Below are positions 1 to 7,238 of a stretch of DNA of 64,000 nt, piece by piece. The DNA is from Streptomyces nigrescens (GTDB taxonomy: Bacteria; Actinomycetota; Actinomycetes; Streptomycetales; Streptomycetaceae). A program made the translations under genes and the position numbers. The notes under the pieces were generated by a model. The model was not told the origin of the DNA. It saw only the letters and a program-made list of their open reading frames with translations, and ran no database searches. The DNA is taken from positions 310,001 to 374,000 of the forward strand of contig AP026074.1 in NCBI GenBank assembly GCA_024349765.1. Reading direction: 5' to 3'. How positions within the stretch are numbered: the first letter of the stretch is position 1; each line of letters begins with the position of its first letter.

Positions 1-261
1 GGGTGGCTGCTGGCAGGTGTCTGGACCTGGGGAATGGGCCTTCAGAGCGTCCTGGCCGCCTGCTCGACCGAGGGGTATGTGTGTCCGACGACCACGCCGG
101 AGCTGGCCGTCGCCAACGCGGTGACCGGATCCTTCGGCACGGGACCGGTTGCGATGACGGTGGCCCTCATCGTCCTGGCCGCCCCGCTGGCCGCCCGTTT
201 CACCGCACCGCTCACCGGGAGGCCTTCGCGCGCCGCCCGACCGCCGCGGCGCACGCCCTGA
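1..261 (+). CDS. C-terminal end of a membrane protein (partial)
   Basis: The frame is open from the first base and stops at 261, so only the last 86 residues are seen. A hydrophobic run (VAMTVALIVLAAPLAA, about residues 52-67 of the visible part) looks like a final membrane helix, followed by an Arg/Pro-rich basic tail that should lie in the cytoplasm. Two cysteines (ACSTEGYVCP) precede the helix and could form an extracellular disulfide. I do not recognise the family; the start and most of the protein lie outside the window. Confidence 0.5.
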   Translation, partial: GWLLAGVWTWGMGLQSVLAACSTEGYVCPTTTPELAVANAVTGSFGTGPVAMTVALIVLAAPLAARFTAPLTGRPSRAARPPRRTP

Positions 262-327
262 TGGGCGGACCGGCACTTCGTCAGCCGACGTGCCTGGACA
301 GGAGGAGAGGCAGGTCACATTCGGTCG

Positions 328-354
328 TGTCACAGGGGGTCGGGCTACCTCGTC
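328..354 (+). promoter_or_regulatory. ECF41-type promoter of the AhpD-like gene
   Basis: TGTCACA at 328-334 and CGTC at 351-354 are separated by exactly 16 bp. This is the consensus known for ECF41 sigma factors, which typically act on the neighbouring carboxymuconolactone decarboxylase or oxidoreductase gene. The -10 lies about 40 bp before the ATG at 395, leaving room for a short leader with a GAGGAG ribosome site at 383-388. That the ECF41 factor encoded just downstream uses this promoter is inference, but it fits the known pairing well. Confidence 0.75.
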
Positions 355-394
355 TCAGGGGTGTAGTCACTGACGACCACCCGAGGAGCACACC

Positions 395-868
395 ATGGAA
401 GCGCGTCTGAACTTCTTCGCCAGCCCGATCGCCGGCAAGGCCCTCAAGCACGTCATGTCGGCGGGCAAGATGCTCAAGGAATCGCCGCTGCCGGCCGCGA
501 CGCAGGAACTGGTGGCGCTGCGCGTGAGCCAGATCAACGGCTGTGCCGTCTGCATCGACATGCACACCAAGGAGGCCGCCGCTGCCGGCGAGACCTCGGT
601 GCGCCTGCACCTGGTCGCGGCGTGGCGGGAGGCCACGGTCTTCACCGAGGCCGAGCGTGCCGCGCTGGAGCTGGCGGAGGAGGGAACCCGGGTTGCGGAC
701 GCGGCCGGTGGGGTCAGCGACGAGGTGTGGGCGAACGCCGCCAAGCACTACGACGAGGAGCAGCTCACCGCCCTGGTCCTCACCATCTCCTTCATGAACA
801 TGGCGAACCGGCTGAACGTCATCTCCCAGCAGCCGGCCGGCGACTACGAGGCCGGGCAGTTCCACTGA
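395..868 (+). CDS. Carboxymuconolactone decarboxylase / AhpD-like alkylhydroperoxidase
   Basis: 157 residues, the normal size for the AhpD-like branch. The signature CAVCIDMH (about residues 51-58) carries the redox CxxC followed by His, as in AhpD-type peroxide-reducing proteins, where the cysteines act with a distal histidine. It is probably a cytoplasmic thiol-dependent peroxidase, although the substrate cannot be read from the sequence. The start is set by GAGGAG seven bases before the ATG. It lies directly behind an ECF41-type promoter and before the ECF41 sigma factor gene, the standard arrangement for this family, so it is the likely target of that sigma factor. Confidence 0.9.
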   Translation: MEARLNFFASPIAGKALKHVMSAGKMLKESPLPAATQELVALRVSQINGCAVCIDMHTKEAAAAGETSVRLHLVAAWREATVFTEAERAALELAEEGTRVADAAGGVSDEVWANAAKHYDEEQLTALVLTISFMNMANRLNVISQQPAGDYEAGQFH

Positions 869-883
869 ACGGCATCAGCAACT

Positions 884-912
884 GGCTCGGGGCCCGGGCC
901 GGGTCCCGAGCC
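884..912 (+). terminator. GC-rich hairpin after the AhpD-like gene
   Basis: Arms at 884-892 and 904-912 (GGCTCGGGG with TCCCGAGCC, one G-T pair) can form a 9-bp stem 15 bp after the stop codon. There is no T-tract, as is common in streptomycetes. It may reduce read-through into the sigma factor gene, which starts 130 bp further on. Confidence 0.4.
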
Positions 913-1041
913 CGGCTGCGGGCTCCGGGCCCACCCGGCCCGGAGGGCGCTACTCTGGCCCACCCGCGGTCCGGATGATCACCAGAAGATGTCTGCGTCG
1001 GCGAGTACGGCCGGGCGGGGTTCAGGGGGAGGGGATTCGGC

Positions 1042-1968
1042 GTGAGCAAGGTCGAGGAGTTCGAGGAGCTGCGGCCGCTGCTGTTCTCGATCGCGTATCG
1101 GGTTCTGGGCAGCGTGGGGGAGGCCGAGGACGCGGTGCAGGAGACGTGGCTGCGCTTCGACGGCTCGACGACCCGGCCCACGTCGACCAAGGCCTACCTG
1201 TCGGCCACGGTGACCCGGATCTCGATCGATGTGCTGCGTTCCGCGCGGGTGCGGCGGGAGGAGTACGTGGGCCCGTGGTTCCCCGAGCCGCTGCTGAGCG
1301 ATCCGTACCAGGATCCGGCGCGGTCGGTGGAGTTGGCCGACTCGGTGTCGATGGCGGCGCTGATGCTGCTGGAGCGGCTCAGCCCGCTGGAGCGGGCGGT
1401 GTTCGTGCTGCGGGAGGTGTTCGGCTTCGGGTTCGACGAGGTTGCGGCAACAGTGGAGCGGTCGGAGGCGGCGTGCCGGCAGCTGCTGGTGCGGGCGCGC
1501 CGGCATATGGAAGCCGGGCGGCCGCGCTTCGAAGCGGTCCGCAGAGAGCGGGAGGAGCTGGCGTCGCGGTTCTTCGACGCCCTTCGTGAAGGCGACGTCG
1601 GCGGCCTGCAGGAACTGCTCGCCGCCGACGTGTCGATGGTCGGCGACGGCGGCGGCAAGGCCCCGCAGCTGGCCAGGGCCGTCATCGGCGCCGAGAACGT
1701 GGCCCGGCTGCTTGCCTCCGTCTTCCCGTGGATGGCCCTGATCGACGTGACGTTCGCGCCGCACGAGATCAACGGCCAGCCGGGCGCGGTCTTCCGCGAC
1801 CGGGACGGCAAGGTGCTCAACACCCTGGCGCTCGACGTGCTCGACGGGCAGATCCAGACCATCCGCTCGGTGAGCAACCCCGACAAGCTCGGCCACATCG
1901 GGCCGGTCGCCGACGCCTGGGCCATCGACCGCGAGGTGAAGCAGGAACGCCGGCGGCAGCGGAACTGA
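1042..1968 (+). CDS. sigJ: ECF41-family RNA polymerase sigma factor (SigJ-like)
   Basis: 308 residues: an N-terminal sigma-2/sigma-4 core (about 1-165) and a SnoaL-like C-terminal extension (about 180-300). Region 2 is seen in LLFSIAYRVLGSVGEAEDAV and region 4 around LERAVFVLREVFGFGFDEVA. The three marks of ECF41 are present: WFPEP in the linker (usually WLPEP), DGGGK in the extension and NPDKL near the end. In this family the C-terminal domain controls activity in place of a separate anti-sigma factor. The GTG start follows a strong GGGGGAGGGG site. The promoter at 328-354 suggests that it directs transcription of the adjacent AhpD-like gene. The symbol follows common usage for SnoaL-tailed factors. 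Confidence 0.9.
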   Translation: MSKVEEFEELRPLLFSIAYRVLGSVGEAEDAVQETWLRFDGSTTRPTSTKAYLSATVTRISIDVLRSARVRREEYVGPWFPEPLLSDPYQDPARSVELADSVSMAALMLLERLSPLERAVFVLREVFGFGFDEVAATVERSEAACRQLLVRARRHMEAGRPRFEAVRREREELASRFFDALREGDVGGLQELLAADVSMVGDGGGKAPQLARAVIGAENVARLLASVFPWMALIDVTFAPHEINGQPGAVFRDRDGKVLNTLALDVLDGQIQTIRSVSNPDKLGHIGPVADAWAIDREVKQERRRQRN

Positions 1969-2042
1969 CTCGGGAAGCGGGGATCGAGCTCCCGTCGGTC
2001 GAGATCGACGGTCGCGAACTTGCTTGGTTTTCCCGTGTCCAG

Positions 2043-2070
2043 TGTGACGGGCGTTGCGTGAGCCTAGTAT
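2043..2070 (+). promoter_or_regulatory. Possible promoter of the dienelactone hydrolase gene
   Basis: TAGTAT at 2065-2070 resembles a vegetative -10 box. TGTGAC at 2043-2048 is a weak -35 candidate with a 16-bp spacer. The box lies 37 bp before the ATG at 2107. Confidence 0.3.
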
Positions 2071-2106
2071 TGCGGCGACATTCAGCGATCTGGACACGGG
2101 GGACCG

Positions 2107-2841
2107 ATGACTGGTCAGTGGGAAAGACTCGGCGAAGACGGTGGCATCGAGGCGTATGTGCACCGCCCGACGGGCGAGGTGCGGGGCGCGGTGGTGGTCT
2201 GCTCCGAGCTGTACGGAGTGAACGCCTATGTCCGCGACACCTGCGCGGAGTTGGCGTCGGCCGGCTACGTGGCGCTGGCGCCCGACTACTACTGGCGCAA
2301 TGCCCGTCGCACCGCGCTCGGGTACTCGGCCGAGGAGCGCGAGGAAGGTCTGGTGCTGATGCGCGCGCTGGACCGGGACGAACTGGTGGCTGACGCCTCG
2401 GCGGCACTGACGGCGGCGCGCGCGGCAGCCGGGGAGCGGGGCGTGGCCTTCCTCGGGTTGAGCATGGGCGGGCACATCGCGCTGCGGGCCGCGACCGAGC
2501 TGAGCTTCGAGCTGGCCGCCGTCTTCTACCCGGGGTGGCTGCTGAACAGCGGCTTCCCGCTGGTGGGGCCGGTGCCTCCGCTGGAGACCAGCGAGCGGAT
2601 CGCCGCGGGCGGCGCCTTCCTGCTGGGCTTCCGCGGCGAGTTGGACCACATCATCCCGGCCGAGGAGTGGGAGCAGGCCGAGCAGCGGCTCACCGCGGCC
2701 AAGGTGCCGCACGAGCTGGTGACATACCCGGGAGCCCGGCACGGCTTCGCCTGCGCGGACCGCCCTGAAGACTACGAGCCGAAGGCCGGCGCCGATGCCT
2801 GGCGGAAGGTCTACGCCGCCCTGGAATCGCACCTTCAGTGA
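2107..2841 (+). CDS. Dienelactone hydrolase family alpha/beta hydrolase
   Basis: 244 residues, the usual length. The order of motifs is that of the family: an early strand with VVVCSELYGVN, a nucleophile elbow GLSMGG (about residues 117-122) and the histidine in PGARHGF near the end. The classical dienelactone hydrolase has Cys at the nucleophile position; here it is Ser, as in many actinobacterial paralogues, so activity on true dienelactone is doubtful and a general ester hydrolase role is more likely. It has no signal peptide and stands alone, convergent with the Lrp-type regulator gene. Confidence 0.85.
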   Translation: MTGQWERLGEDGGIEAYVHRPTGEVRGAVVVCSELYGVNAYVRDTCAELASAGYVALAPDYYWRNARRTALGYSAEEREEGLVLMRALDRDELVADASAALTAARAAAGERGVAFLGLSMGGHIALRAATELSFELAAVFYPGWLLNSGFPLVGPVPPLETSERIAAGGAFLLGFRGELDHIIPAEEWEQAEQRLTAAKVPHELVTYPGARHGFACADRPEDYEPKAGADAWRKVYAALESHLQ

Positions 2842-2884
2842 TCTGAGTCAGACGTCCCGTCCACTCCGCACGGGATACGTGACG

Positions 2885-2917
2885 GCCGCCGCAGGATGCG
2901 ATCCGGAGCGCGGCGGC
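2885..2917. terminator. Hairpin between convergent genes
   Basis: GCCGCCGC at 2885-2892 pairs perfectly with GCGGCGGC at 2910-2917. It lies between two convergent stop codons and could serve both strands. There is no T-tract. Confidence 0.4.
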
Positions 2918-2955
2918 AACTCACGTAAGTGGTCGGTTCCTCGCGCCGTGGTCGC

Positions 2956-3408
2956 TTACTCGGGCAGTGGTCGGTCGTCGACCACGTGCTTCATCACGAG
3001 GGTGGAGGTCAGCCGCTGGACGCCCGGCAGCTTGGCCAGCTGCTGGTCGTAGAGCTGCTGGTAGGCGGCCAGGTCGGTGGTGGCGACGCGCAGGAGGTAG
3101 TCGGGTTCGCCGAAGAGGCGCTGGGCCTGGAGGACGTGCGGGATGGCGGTCACGGCCTCTTCGAAGGCGGTGACGGTGTCGCGGTCCTCCCAGCGCAGGG
3201 TGGCGAAGACGAGGGCCTCGAAGTTCAGGCCGATGGCGGCCGGGTCGACGACGGCTCGGTAGCCGCGGATGGCGCCCTCGCGTTCGAGGTCGCGCAGGCG
3301 GCGGTGGCAGGGCGAGACGCTCAGCTGCACGCGGGCGGCCAGCTCGGTGATGGTCAGACGGCCGTCCTGCTGTAGCTCGGTAAGAATCTTCCGGTCAAGG
3401 GCATCCAT
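2956..3408 (-). CDS. Lrp/AsnC family transcriptional regulator
   Basis: 150 residues from the ATG at 3408. That start is preferred because MDALDRKILTELQQDGR is the usual N-terminus of the family; an upstream in-frame start would add 17 atypical residues. The helix-turn-helix is at about 5-55 (ITELAARVQLSVSPCHRRLRD), followed by the ligand-binding RAM domain (about 65-145). Such proteins sense amino acids or related small molecules. It is divergent from a LysE-type exporter gene with 115 bp between the start codons, a common regulator-transporter pairing, so control of that exporter by an amino acid is the likely role. Confidence 0.93.
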   Translation of the reverse strand: MDALDRKILTELQQDGRLTITELAARVQLSVSPCHRRLRDLEREGAIRGYRAVVDPAAIGLNFEALVFATLRWEDRDTVTAFEEAVTAIPHVLQAQRLFGEPDYLLRVATTDLAAYQQLYDQQLAKLPGVQRLTSTLVMKHVVDDRPLPE

Positions 3409-3523
3409 GGAGAAGATTCTCCCCCACCGGCCGCGATCATGGGGAAAGAACGGAAACACTTTCGGGCATGTCCGACCTAGCCTTCCCTCTCAGAACAAGG
3501 AACGTGAGAGGGAAGACCGATCG

Positions 3524-4156
3524 ATGCACACGACGACGGTGGCGGCATTTCTGGCGGTGGATCTGCTGCTGGTGTTCACTCCGGGCGCGGACTGGGCCTA
3601 TGCGATCTCGGCGGGGCTGCGGGACCGGTCGGTCGTGCCCGCGGTCGCCGGGCTGATAGCCGGATACGCGGGATACACGCTGCTCGCCGTGGCCGGACTG
3701 GTGGTGATCGTGGCGAGCTCGGCCACCGTGCTCACCGCACTGACCGTCGCCGGTGCCGCTTACCTGATCTGGCTGGGCTGGGGCGTACTGTCGCGGCCGG
3801 CAGCCCTGGCCACGGCTACGGAGACGACCGCCTCCCCGGCGTCGGTCGCCTCGCGCGGGCGGATCATGCTCAAGGGTGTCGGGACCAGCGGCCTGAACCC
3901 CAAGGCACTGTTGCTGTACTTCTCGCTGTTCCCGCAGTTCATCAACCCCGCGGGCGGCTGGCCCGTCGCCGCGCAGACCGGGCTGCTCGGCGCGCTGCAC
4001 ATGACCGCCTGCGCCCTCGTCTACCTCACCGTCGGCGTCCTGGCCCGCACCGTCCTGACGACCCGTCCTTCGGCGGCCCGCGCGGTCACCCGGGTCTCCG
4101 GTGCCATGATGATCGTCATCGGTGGGCTCCTGCTGGTGGAACGCCTCGCCGGCTGA
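3524..4156 (+). CDS. LysE/RhtB family amino-acid exporter
   Basis: 210 residues with six probable membrane helices. The opening LLLVFTPGADWAYAISAG is the typical LysE/RhtB N-terminus, with Pro-Gly in the first helix. Further matches are GLNPKALLLYFSLFPQF, a hallmark of the family, and the final helix GAMMIVIGGLLLVE. These proteins export amino acids or their derivatives using the proton gradient. The start at 3524 has GAGAGGGA 8 bases upstream. The divergent Lrp/AsnC gene is the likely regulator. The substrate cannot be deduced. Confidence 0.92.
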   Translation: MHTTTVAAFLAVDLLLVFTPGADWAYAISAGLRDRSVVPAVAGLIAGYAGYTLLAVAGLVVIVASSATVLTALTVAGAAYLIWLGWGVLSRPAALATATETTASPASVASRGRIMLKGVGTSGLNPKALLLYFSLFPQFINPAGGWPVAAQTGLLGALHMTACALVYLTVGVLARTVLTTRPSAARAVTRVSGAMMIVIGGLLLVERLAG

Positions 4157-4186
4157 GGCATCCGCCCCACCCTCGTACGCACACCG

Positions 4187-4250
4187 TGATGTCCGTGGAA
4201 CCGCAGTGATGTGTCGCGACGCCCTGATGTCCGTCGCGACGCCGTGATGT
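4187..4250 (+). repeat. Four short direct repeats (TGATGT, about 20-bp period)
   Basis: TGATGT occurs at 4187, 4207, 4225 and 4245, so the steps are 20, 18 and 20 bp. Around three of the copies the sequence extends to TGATGTCCGT. The repeats fill the gap between the LysE-type gene and the thioesterase gene and end just before its ribosome site. The purpose is unknown; a regulator site array or simple slippage are both possible. Confidence 0.5.
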
Positions 4251-4267
4251 CCGTCGAAGGAGAACAC

Positions 4268-4723
4268 GTGGAAGAGCAGACGCAGCTGGAAGAGGCCACT
4301 CCCGAGGTGCAGAAGCGCATCCAGGACAGCTTCGACCGCCAGGGGCTGATGAGCCACCTCGGTGCACGGATAGCGCATATCGGCCCCGGTCGCGTGCACA
4401 TCGTGCTCCCGAGCCGCCCCGAAGTGACCCAGCAGCACGGCTACTTCCACGCCGGAGCCACCAGCGCCATCGCGGACAGCGCCGGCGGCTACGCGGCCTT
4501 CACACTGTTCCCCGAGGACACCGACGTGCTCACCGTCGAGTACAAGATCAACCTCTTGTCGCCCGCCGTCGGCGACCACATCGAGGCGGTCGGGACGGTC
4601 CTGAAGTCCGGACGCACCCTGACCGTGTGCCGGCTGGAGGTGTTCGGCGTCCAGGACGACCGACGGAATCTCGTCGCCAACGGGCAGCAGACGCTGATCC
4701 GAGTGAACCGGACCGAGCGGTGA
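4268..4723 (+). CDS. PaaI-family hotdog-fold thioesterase
   Basis: 151 residues from the GTG at 4268, chosen because GAAGGAG lies five bases before it; an earlier GTG at 4211 would run through the direct repeats. The hotdog core contains HGYFHAGATSAIADSAGGYAA (about residues 57-77, the 4HBT/PaaI pattern, with the helix carrying the catalytic Asp) and ends in the strand QTLIRV. The enzyme should hydrolyse acyl- or aryl-CoA thioesters in the cytoplasm. Its last bases overlap the GTG of the next gene, so the two are co-translated. Confidence 0.88.
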   Translation: MEEQTQLEEATPEVQKRIQDSFDRQGLMSHLGARIAHIGPGRVHIVLPSRPEVTQQHGYFHAGATSAIADSAGGYAAFTLFPEDTDVLTVEYKINLLSPAVGDHIEAVGTVLKSGRTLTVCRLEVFGVQDDRRNLVANGQQTLIRVNRTER

Positions 4724-5697
4724 GCCCGCAGCCGTCGTTGCCGTCCTGGGTGATATGGCGGCAGAGGCCGTTCCCGGACGCCAACCTGCTGCTGCTCCCG
4801 GGGCGCCAACCGGCCCTGGTCGACAGCGGGTTCGTGGCGCATGCCGAAGAGACGGCCGCCTGGGCCCGCGCACACGCCGGGGAGGTCGCCATGGTGGTCA
4901 ACACCCACTGGCACTGCGACCACGTCGGCGGCAACGCCCTCCTCCGGACGAGGGGCGCCGCCGTCGCGGCCGGGAAGCCCGAGGCGGAGGCGATCTCCCG
5001 CCGGGACCCGGGCTGCTGCGCGGCGGAATACCTCGACCAGCCCGTCGCCCCGTACACCGTCGACATCTCGCTCGACGACGGGCAGGTCCTCCAGCTCGGC
5101 GACACCGACTGGGAAGTGGTCCGCACCCCCGGGCACACCCCCGGTCACCTCGCCCTGTGGCAGCCGGACGAGCGGCTCCTCGTGGCCGGGGACGCGCTGT
5201 CGGACTACGACGTCGGCTGGGTGAACCTCGCGCTCGACGGGCCCGACGCGGCCATGACGGCGCTCGCCTCCCTCCAGCGGATGGCCGACCTGGCACCCCG
5301 GGTGATCCTTCCCTCGCACGGCCCGATCCCCGCCGACCCCGCTGCCGCGTTCGGCGCCGCGCTGCGCCGCGCCCAGCGCCTCGTCGACGACCCGGACGGG
5401 GCGGTCTGGTATGGCGCCCGGCGCATCCTCGCCTTCGCCCTGATGATCCGTGGCGGTATCCCGGCCGACGAGGTCGAGCCCTATCTGTACGGACGGGCGT
5501 GGCTGACCGACGCGGCACGGCTCCTGGACCGCACGCCCGAGGCGCTCGCCACCGAGCTGGTCGGCACGATGCTCCGCAGCGGTGCCGTCGTCCTGCGCGA
5601 AGGACGCCTCCACGCCGCCGCCGACCACACCCCGGTGGCGGCCACGTCGCTGCGCGTGCCGTACCCGCGTGCCTGGCCGGCAAGCGAGCTGCGCTGA
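4720..5697 (+). CDS. MBL-fold metallo-hydrolase
   Basis: 325 residues from GTG 4720, which overlaps the stop of the thioesterase gene (GTGA). The metal site is complete: HWHCDH (about residues 63-68), the next His in GHTPGHLAL and the Asp in GDALSDYD, followed by a late His in LPSHG. This is the glyoxalase II/lactonase type of metallo-beta-lactamase fold with two metal ions, and no signal peptide. Translational coupling to a thioesterase suggests a shared pathway handling acyl thioesters, but the substrate is unknown. Confidence 0.88.
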   Translation: MSPQPSLPSWVIWRQRPFPDANLLLLPGRQPALVDSGFVAHAEETAAWARAHAGEVAMVVNTHWHCDHVGGNALLRTRGAAVAAGKPEAEAISRRDPGCCAAEYLDQPVAPYTVDISLDDGQVLQLGDTDWEVVRTPGHTPGHLALWQPDERLLVAGDALSDYDVGWVNLALDGPDAAMTALASLQRMADLAPRVILPSHGPIPADPAAAFGAALRRAQRLVDDPDGAVWYGARRILAFALMIRGGIPADEVEPYLYGRAWLTDAARLLDRTPEALATELVGTMLRSGAVVLREGRLHAAADHTPVAATSLRVPYPRAWPASELR

Positions 5698-5824
5698 TTC
5701 GCGGCCCGAAGGGCACGATCGGTCAGAGCGTTGGTGTTCTTCGCGCCGGCACCCCCCGGCACCCCCCGGCCCCTTCCGGCACCCTCCGGCACCTTGCGTC
5801 CTGCGCGGTGCCGGGCGACCGGGT

Positions 5825-6592
5825 TCAGACGGCGGTGCGGCCGCCGTCCACGGGCAGCACCGCGCCGTGGATGAAGCTCGCCGCGTCGCTGGCCAGGTAG
5901 GCGATCGCCTCCGCGACCTCCTCCGGTGCTGCCGTGCGGCCGGCGGGGGCCTGAGCGGCCAGGGCGGCGAGGTCCCCGCCCATGTCGGCGGTACCCTCCG
6001 TGCGGGTCGGACCGGGCCGGACGCAATTGACCCGCACACCGCGCGGGCCGTACTCGGCCGCCCATGCCTTGGTCATCAGCTCTACGGCTGCCTTGCTCGA
6101 CCCGTACAACGCCGCCCCTGCGGCCCCGTACTCGGCCACCATCGTGCTCAGGTTGACGATCACCCCGCCACCCCGCTCGGCCATCCCGGGCGCGAGTGCC
6201 GCCACCAGGTAGAACGGGGCCTTCACGTTCAGGTCGTAGACGGCGTCCACGTCACTCTGCTGCGCCTGCTCCGTCGGCCCCAAGGGGTAGATGCCCGCAT
6301 TGTTGACCAGGATGTCCACCCGTTCGCCGCCCAACTCCGCGGCGTCCCGGGCAAGTTGCCGCACCGACTCAGGCCGGCTCAGGTCGGCGGCGACGAAGTC
6401 GGCCGTGCCGTTGCGGTCACGGATGGCGGTGACCAGACGCTCGCCGCGGGCCCGGTCCCGGCCTGCGACCACCACGCGCGCACCCCGCTCGGCCAGCAGC
6501 GCCGCGGTGGCGGACCCGATGCCACTGGTCGCGCCGGTCACCAGAGCCACACGTCCGTCCAGATCAAATCCGCTCGGATGAAGAGAACCCAT
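5825..6592 (-). CDS. Short-chain dehydrogenase/reductase (SDR)
   Basis: 255 residues, the classical SDR length. The cofactor motif TGATSGIGSA is at about 19-28, NNAG at about 95-98, the catalytic Ser in NLSTM and YGSSK (Tyr-x-x-x-Lys) at about 161-165. An Arg follows the second strand (VVAGRDR), which favours NADPH. The substrate is unknown. The gene is convergent with the MBL hydrolase gene; the 127-bp gap holds a reiterated GGCACCCCCC/GGCACCCTCC sequence on the + strand. Confidence 0.92.
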   Translation of the reverse strand: MGSLHPSGFDLDGRVALVTGATSGIGSATAALLAERGARVVVAGRDRARGERLVTAIRDRNGTADFVAADLSRPESVRQLARDAAELGGERVDILVNNAGIYPLGPTEQAQQSDVDAVYDLNVKAPFYLVAALAPGMAERGGGVIVNLSTMVAEYGAAGAALYGSSKAAVELMTKAWAAEYGPRGVRVNCVRPGPTRTEGTADMGGDLAALAAQAPAGRTAAPEEVAEAIAYLASDAASFIHGAVLPVDGGRTAV

Positions 6593-6733
6593 CAGTCCGT
6601 CCTTCGCATCGCAAGGTTGAGAGTGCCGACCGGCCTGCGGCCCCGCTTGCCGTGTCGTTCCGGTCCGGCCCGGAACGTTGTCCTTGTCAGTCGCCCGTGT
6701 CAGTTGTCCCTGTCATCGGTGATTCCTCCGGCG

Positions 6734-6765
6734 GCCATGAATGCATGGCCGCCATGAATGCATGG
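6734..6765 (+). repeat. Two direct copies of GCCATGAATGCATGG
   Basis: The 15-mer occurs at 6734-6748 and 6751-6765 with two bases between. Each copy contains the palindrome ATGCAT. They lie about 140 bp upstream of the SDR gene start and before the racemase remnant. They could be an operator pair, but no partner regulator is evident. Confidence 0.45.
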
Positions 6766-6924
6766 GGCCGTTTCCCTAGAGTGATCATGGATCGTCGGCG
6801 TCGTGCCCGTCGTGCCCGCCAGGTCTGTCCCTCGGGCGGTTGGCCTCCACCGGTTACGGAGGTCCCGCGCGACACGAGGTGGTGCGGGGAGGAGGCGGGT
6901 GCGTCCCGCTCCGCGGCGTTGTTG

Positions 6925-7146
6925 GGCGAGGGGCCCTCGCCGGTGCCGGCGCTGGTCGAGGGCGCCCGCTGGCTGCCGAGGGCCGGGGCCGGCTGCGCCG
7001 CCGTTCCGTGCAACACCGCGCACGCCCATGTCGACCAGCTGGCGAAAGCCGCGGGAGTCGAGGTGCTGGACATGATCGAGGCGCTGGTCGACACGGCGCT
7101 TTCGCGGCTGTGGCGAGCCGATCCGTTCGATCGACCAGGTTCGTGA
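6925..7146 (+). pseudogene. Remnant of an aspartate/glutamate racemase family gene
   Basis: About 70 residues read SPVPALVEGARWL, then AAVPCNTAHAHVDQL and EVLDMIEALVDTAL. This is the first part of the C-terminal lobe of Asp/Glu/hydantoin racemases, including the catalytic Cys in PCNTAH. The N-terminal domain with the first catalytic Cys is not found upstream in any frame, and the frame stops soon after. It looks like a decayed fragment. Upstream bases 6593-6924 contain nothing recognisable beyond the direct repeat at 6734-6765. Confidence 0.5.
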
Positions 7147-7238
7147 TCATCCGCGTTCGTTCCCTGATACGGACCTCCTCCCTTATCCTCGTCCGCACGC
7201 ACCAAGCCGGGGGCCGGCAACGGCCCTAACCTGCGGAG

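Noticed and set aside
979-2832. A 617-codon minus-strand frame across the sigma factor and hydrolase genes
   Set aside because: It is a mirror of two well-supported + strand genes and has no recognisable domain.
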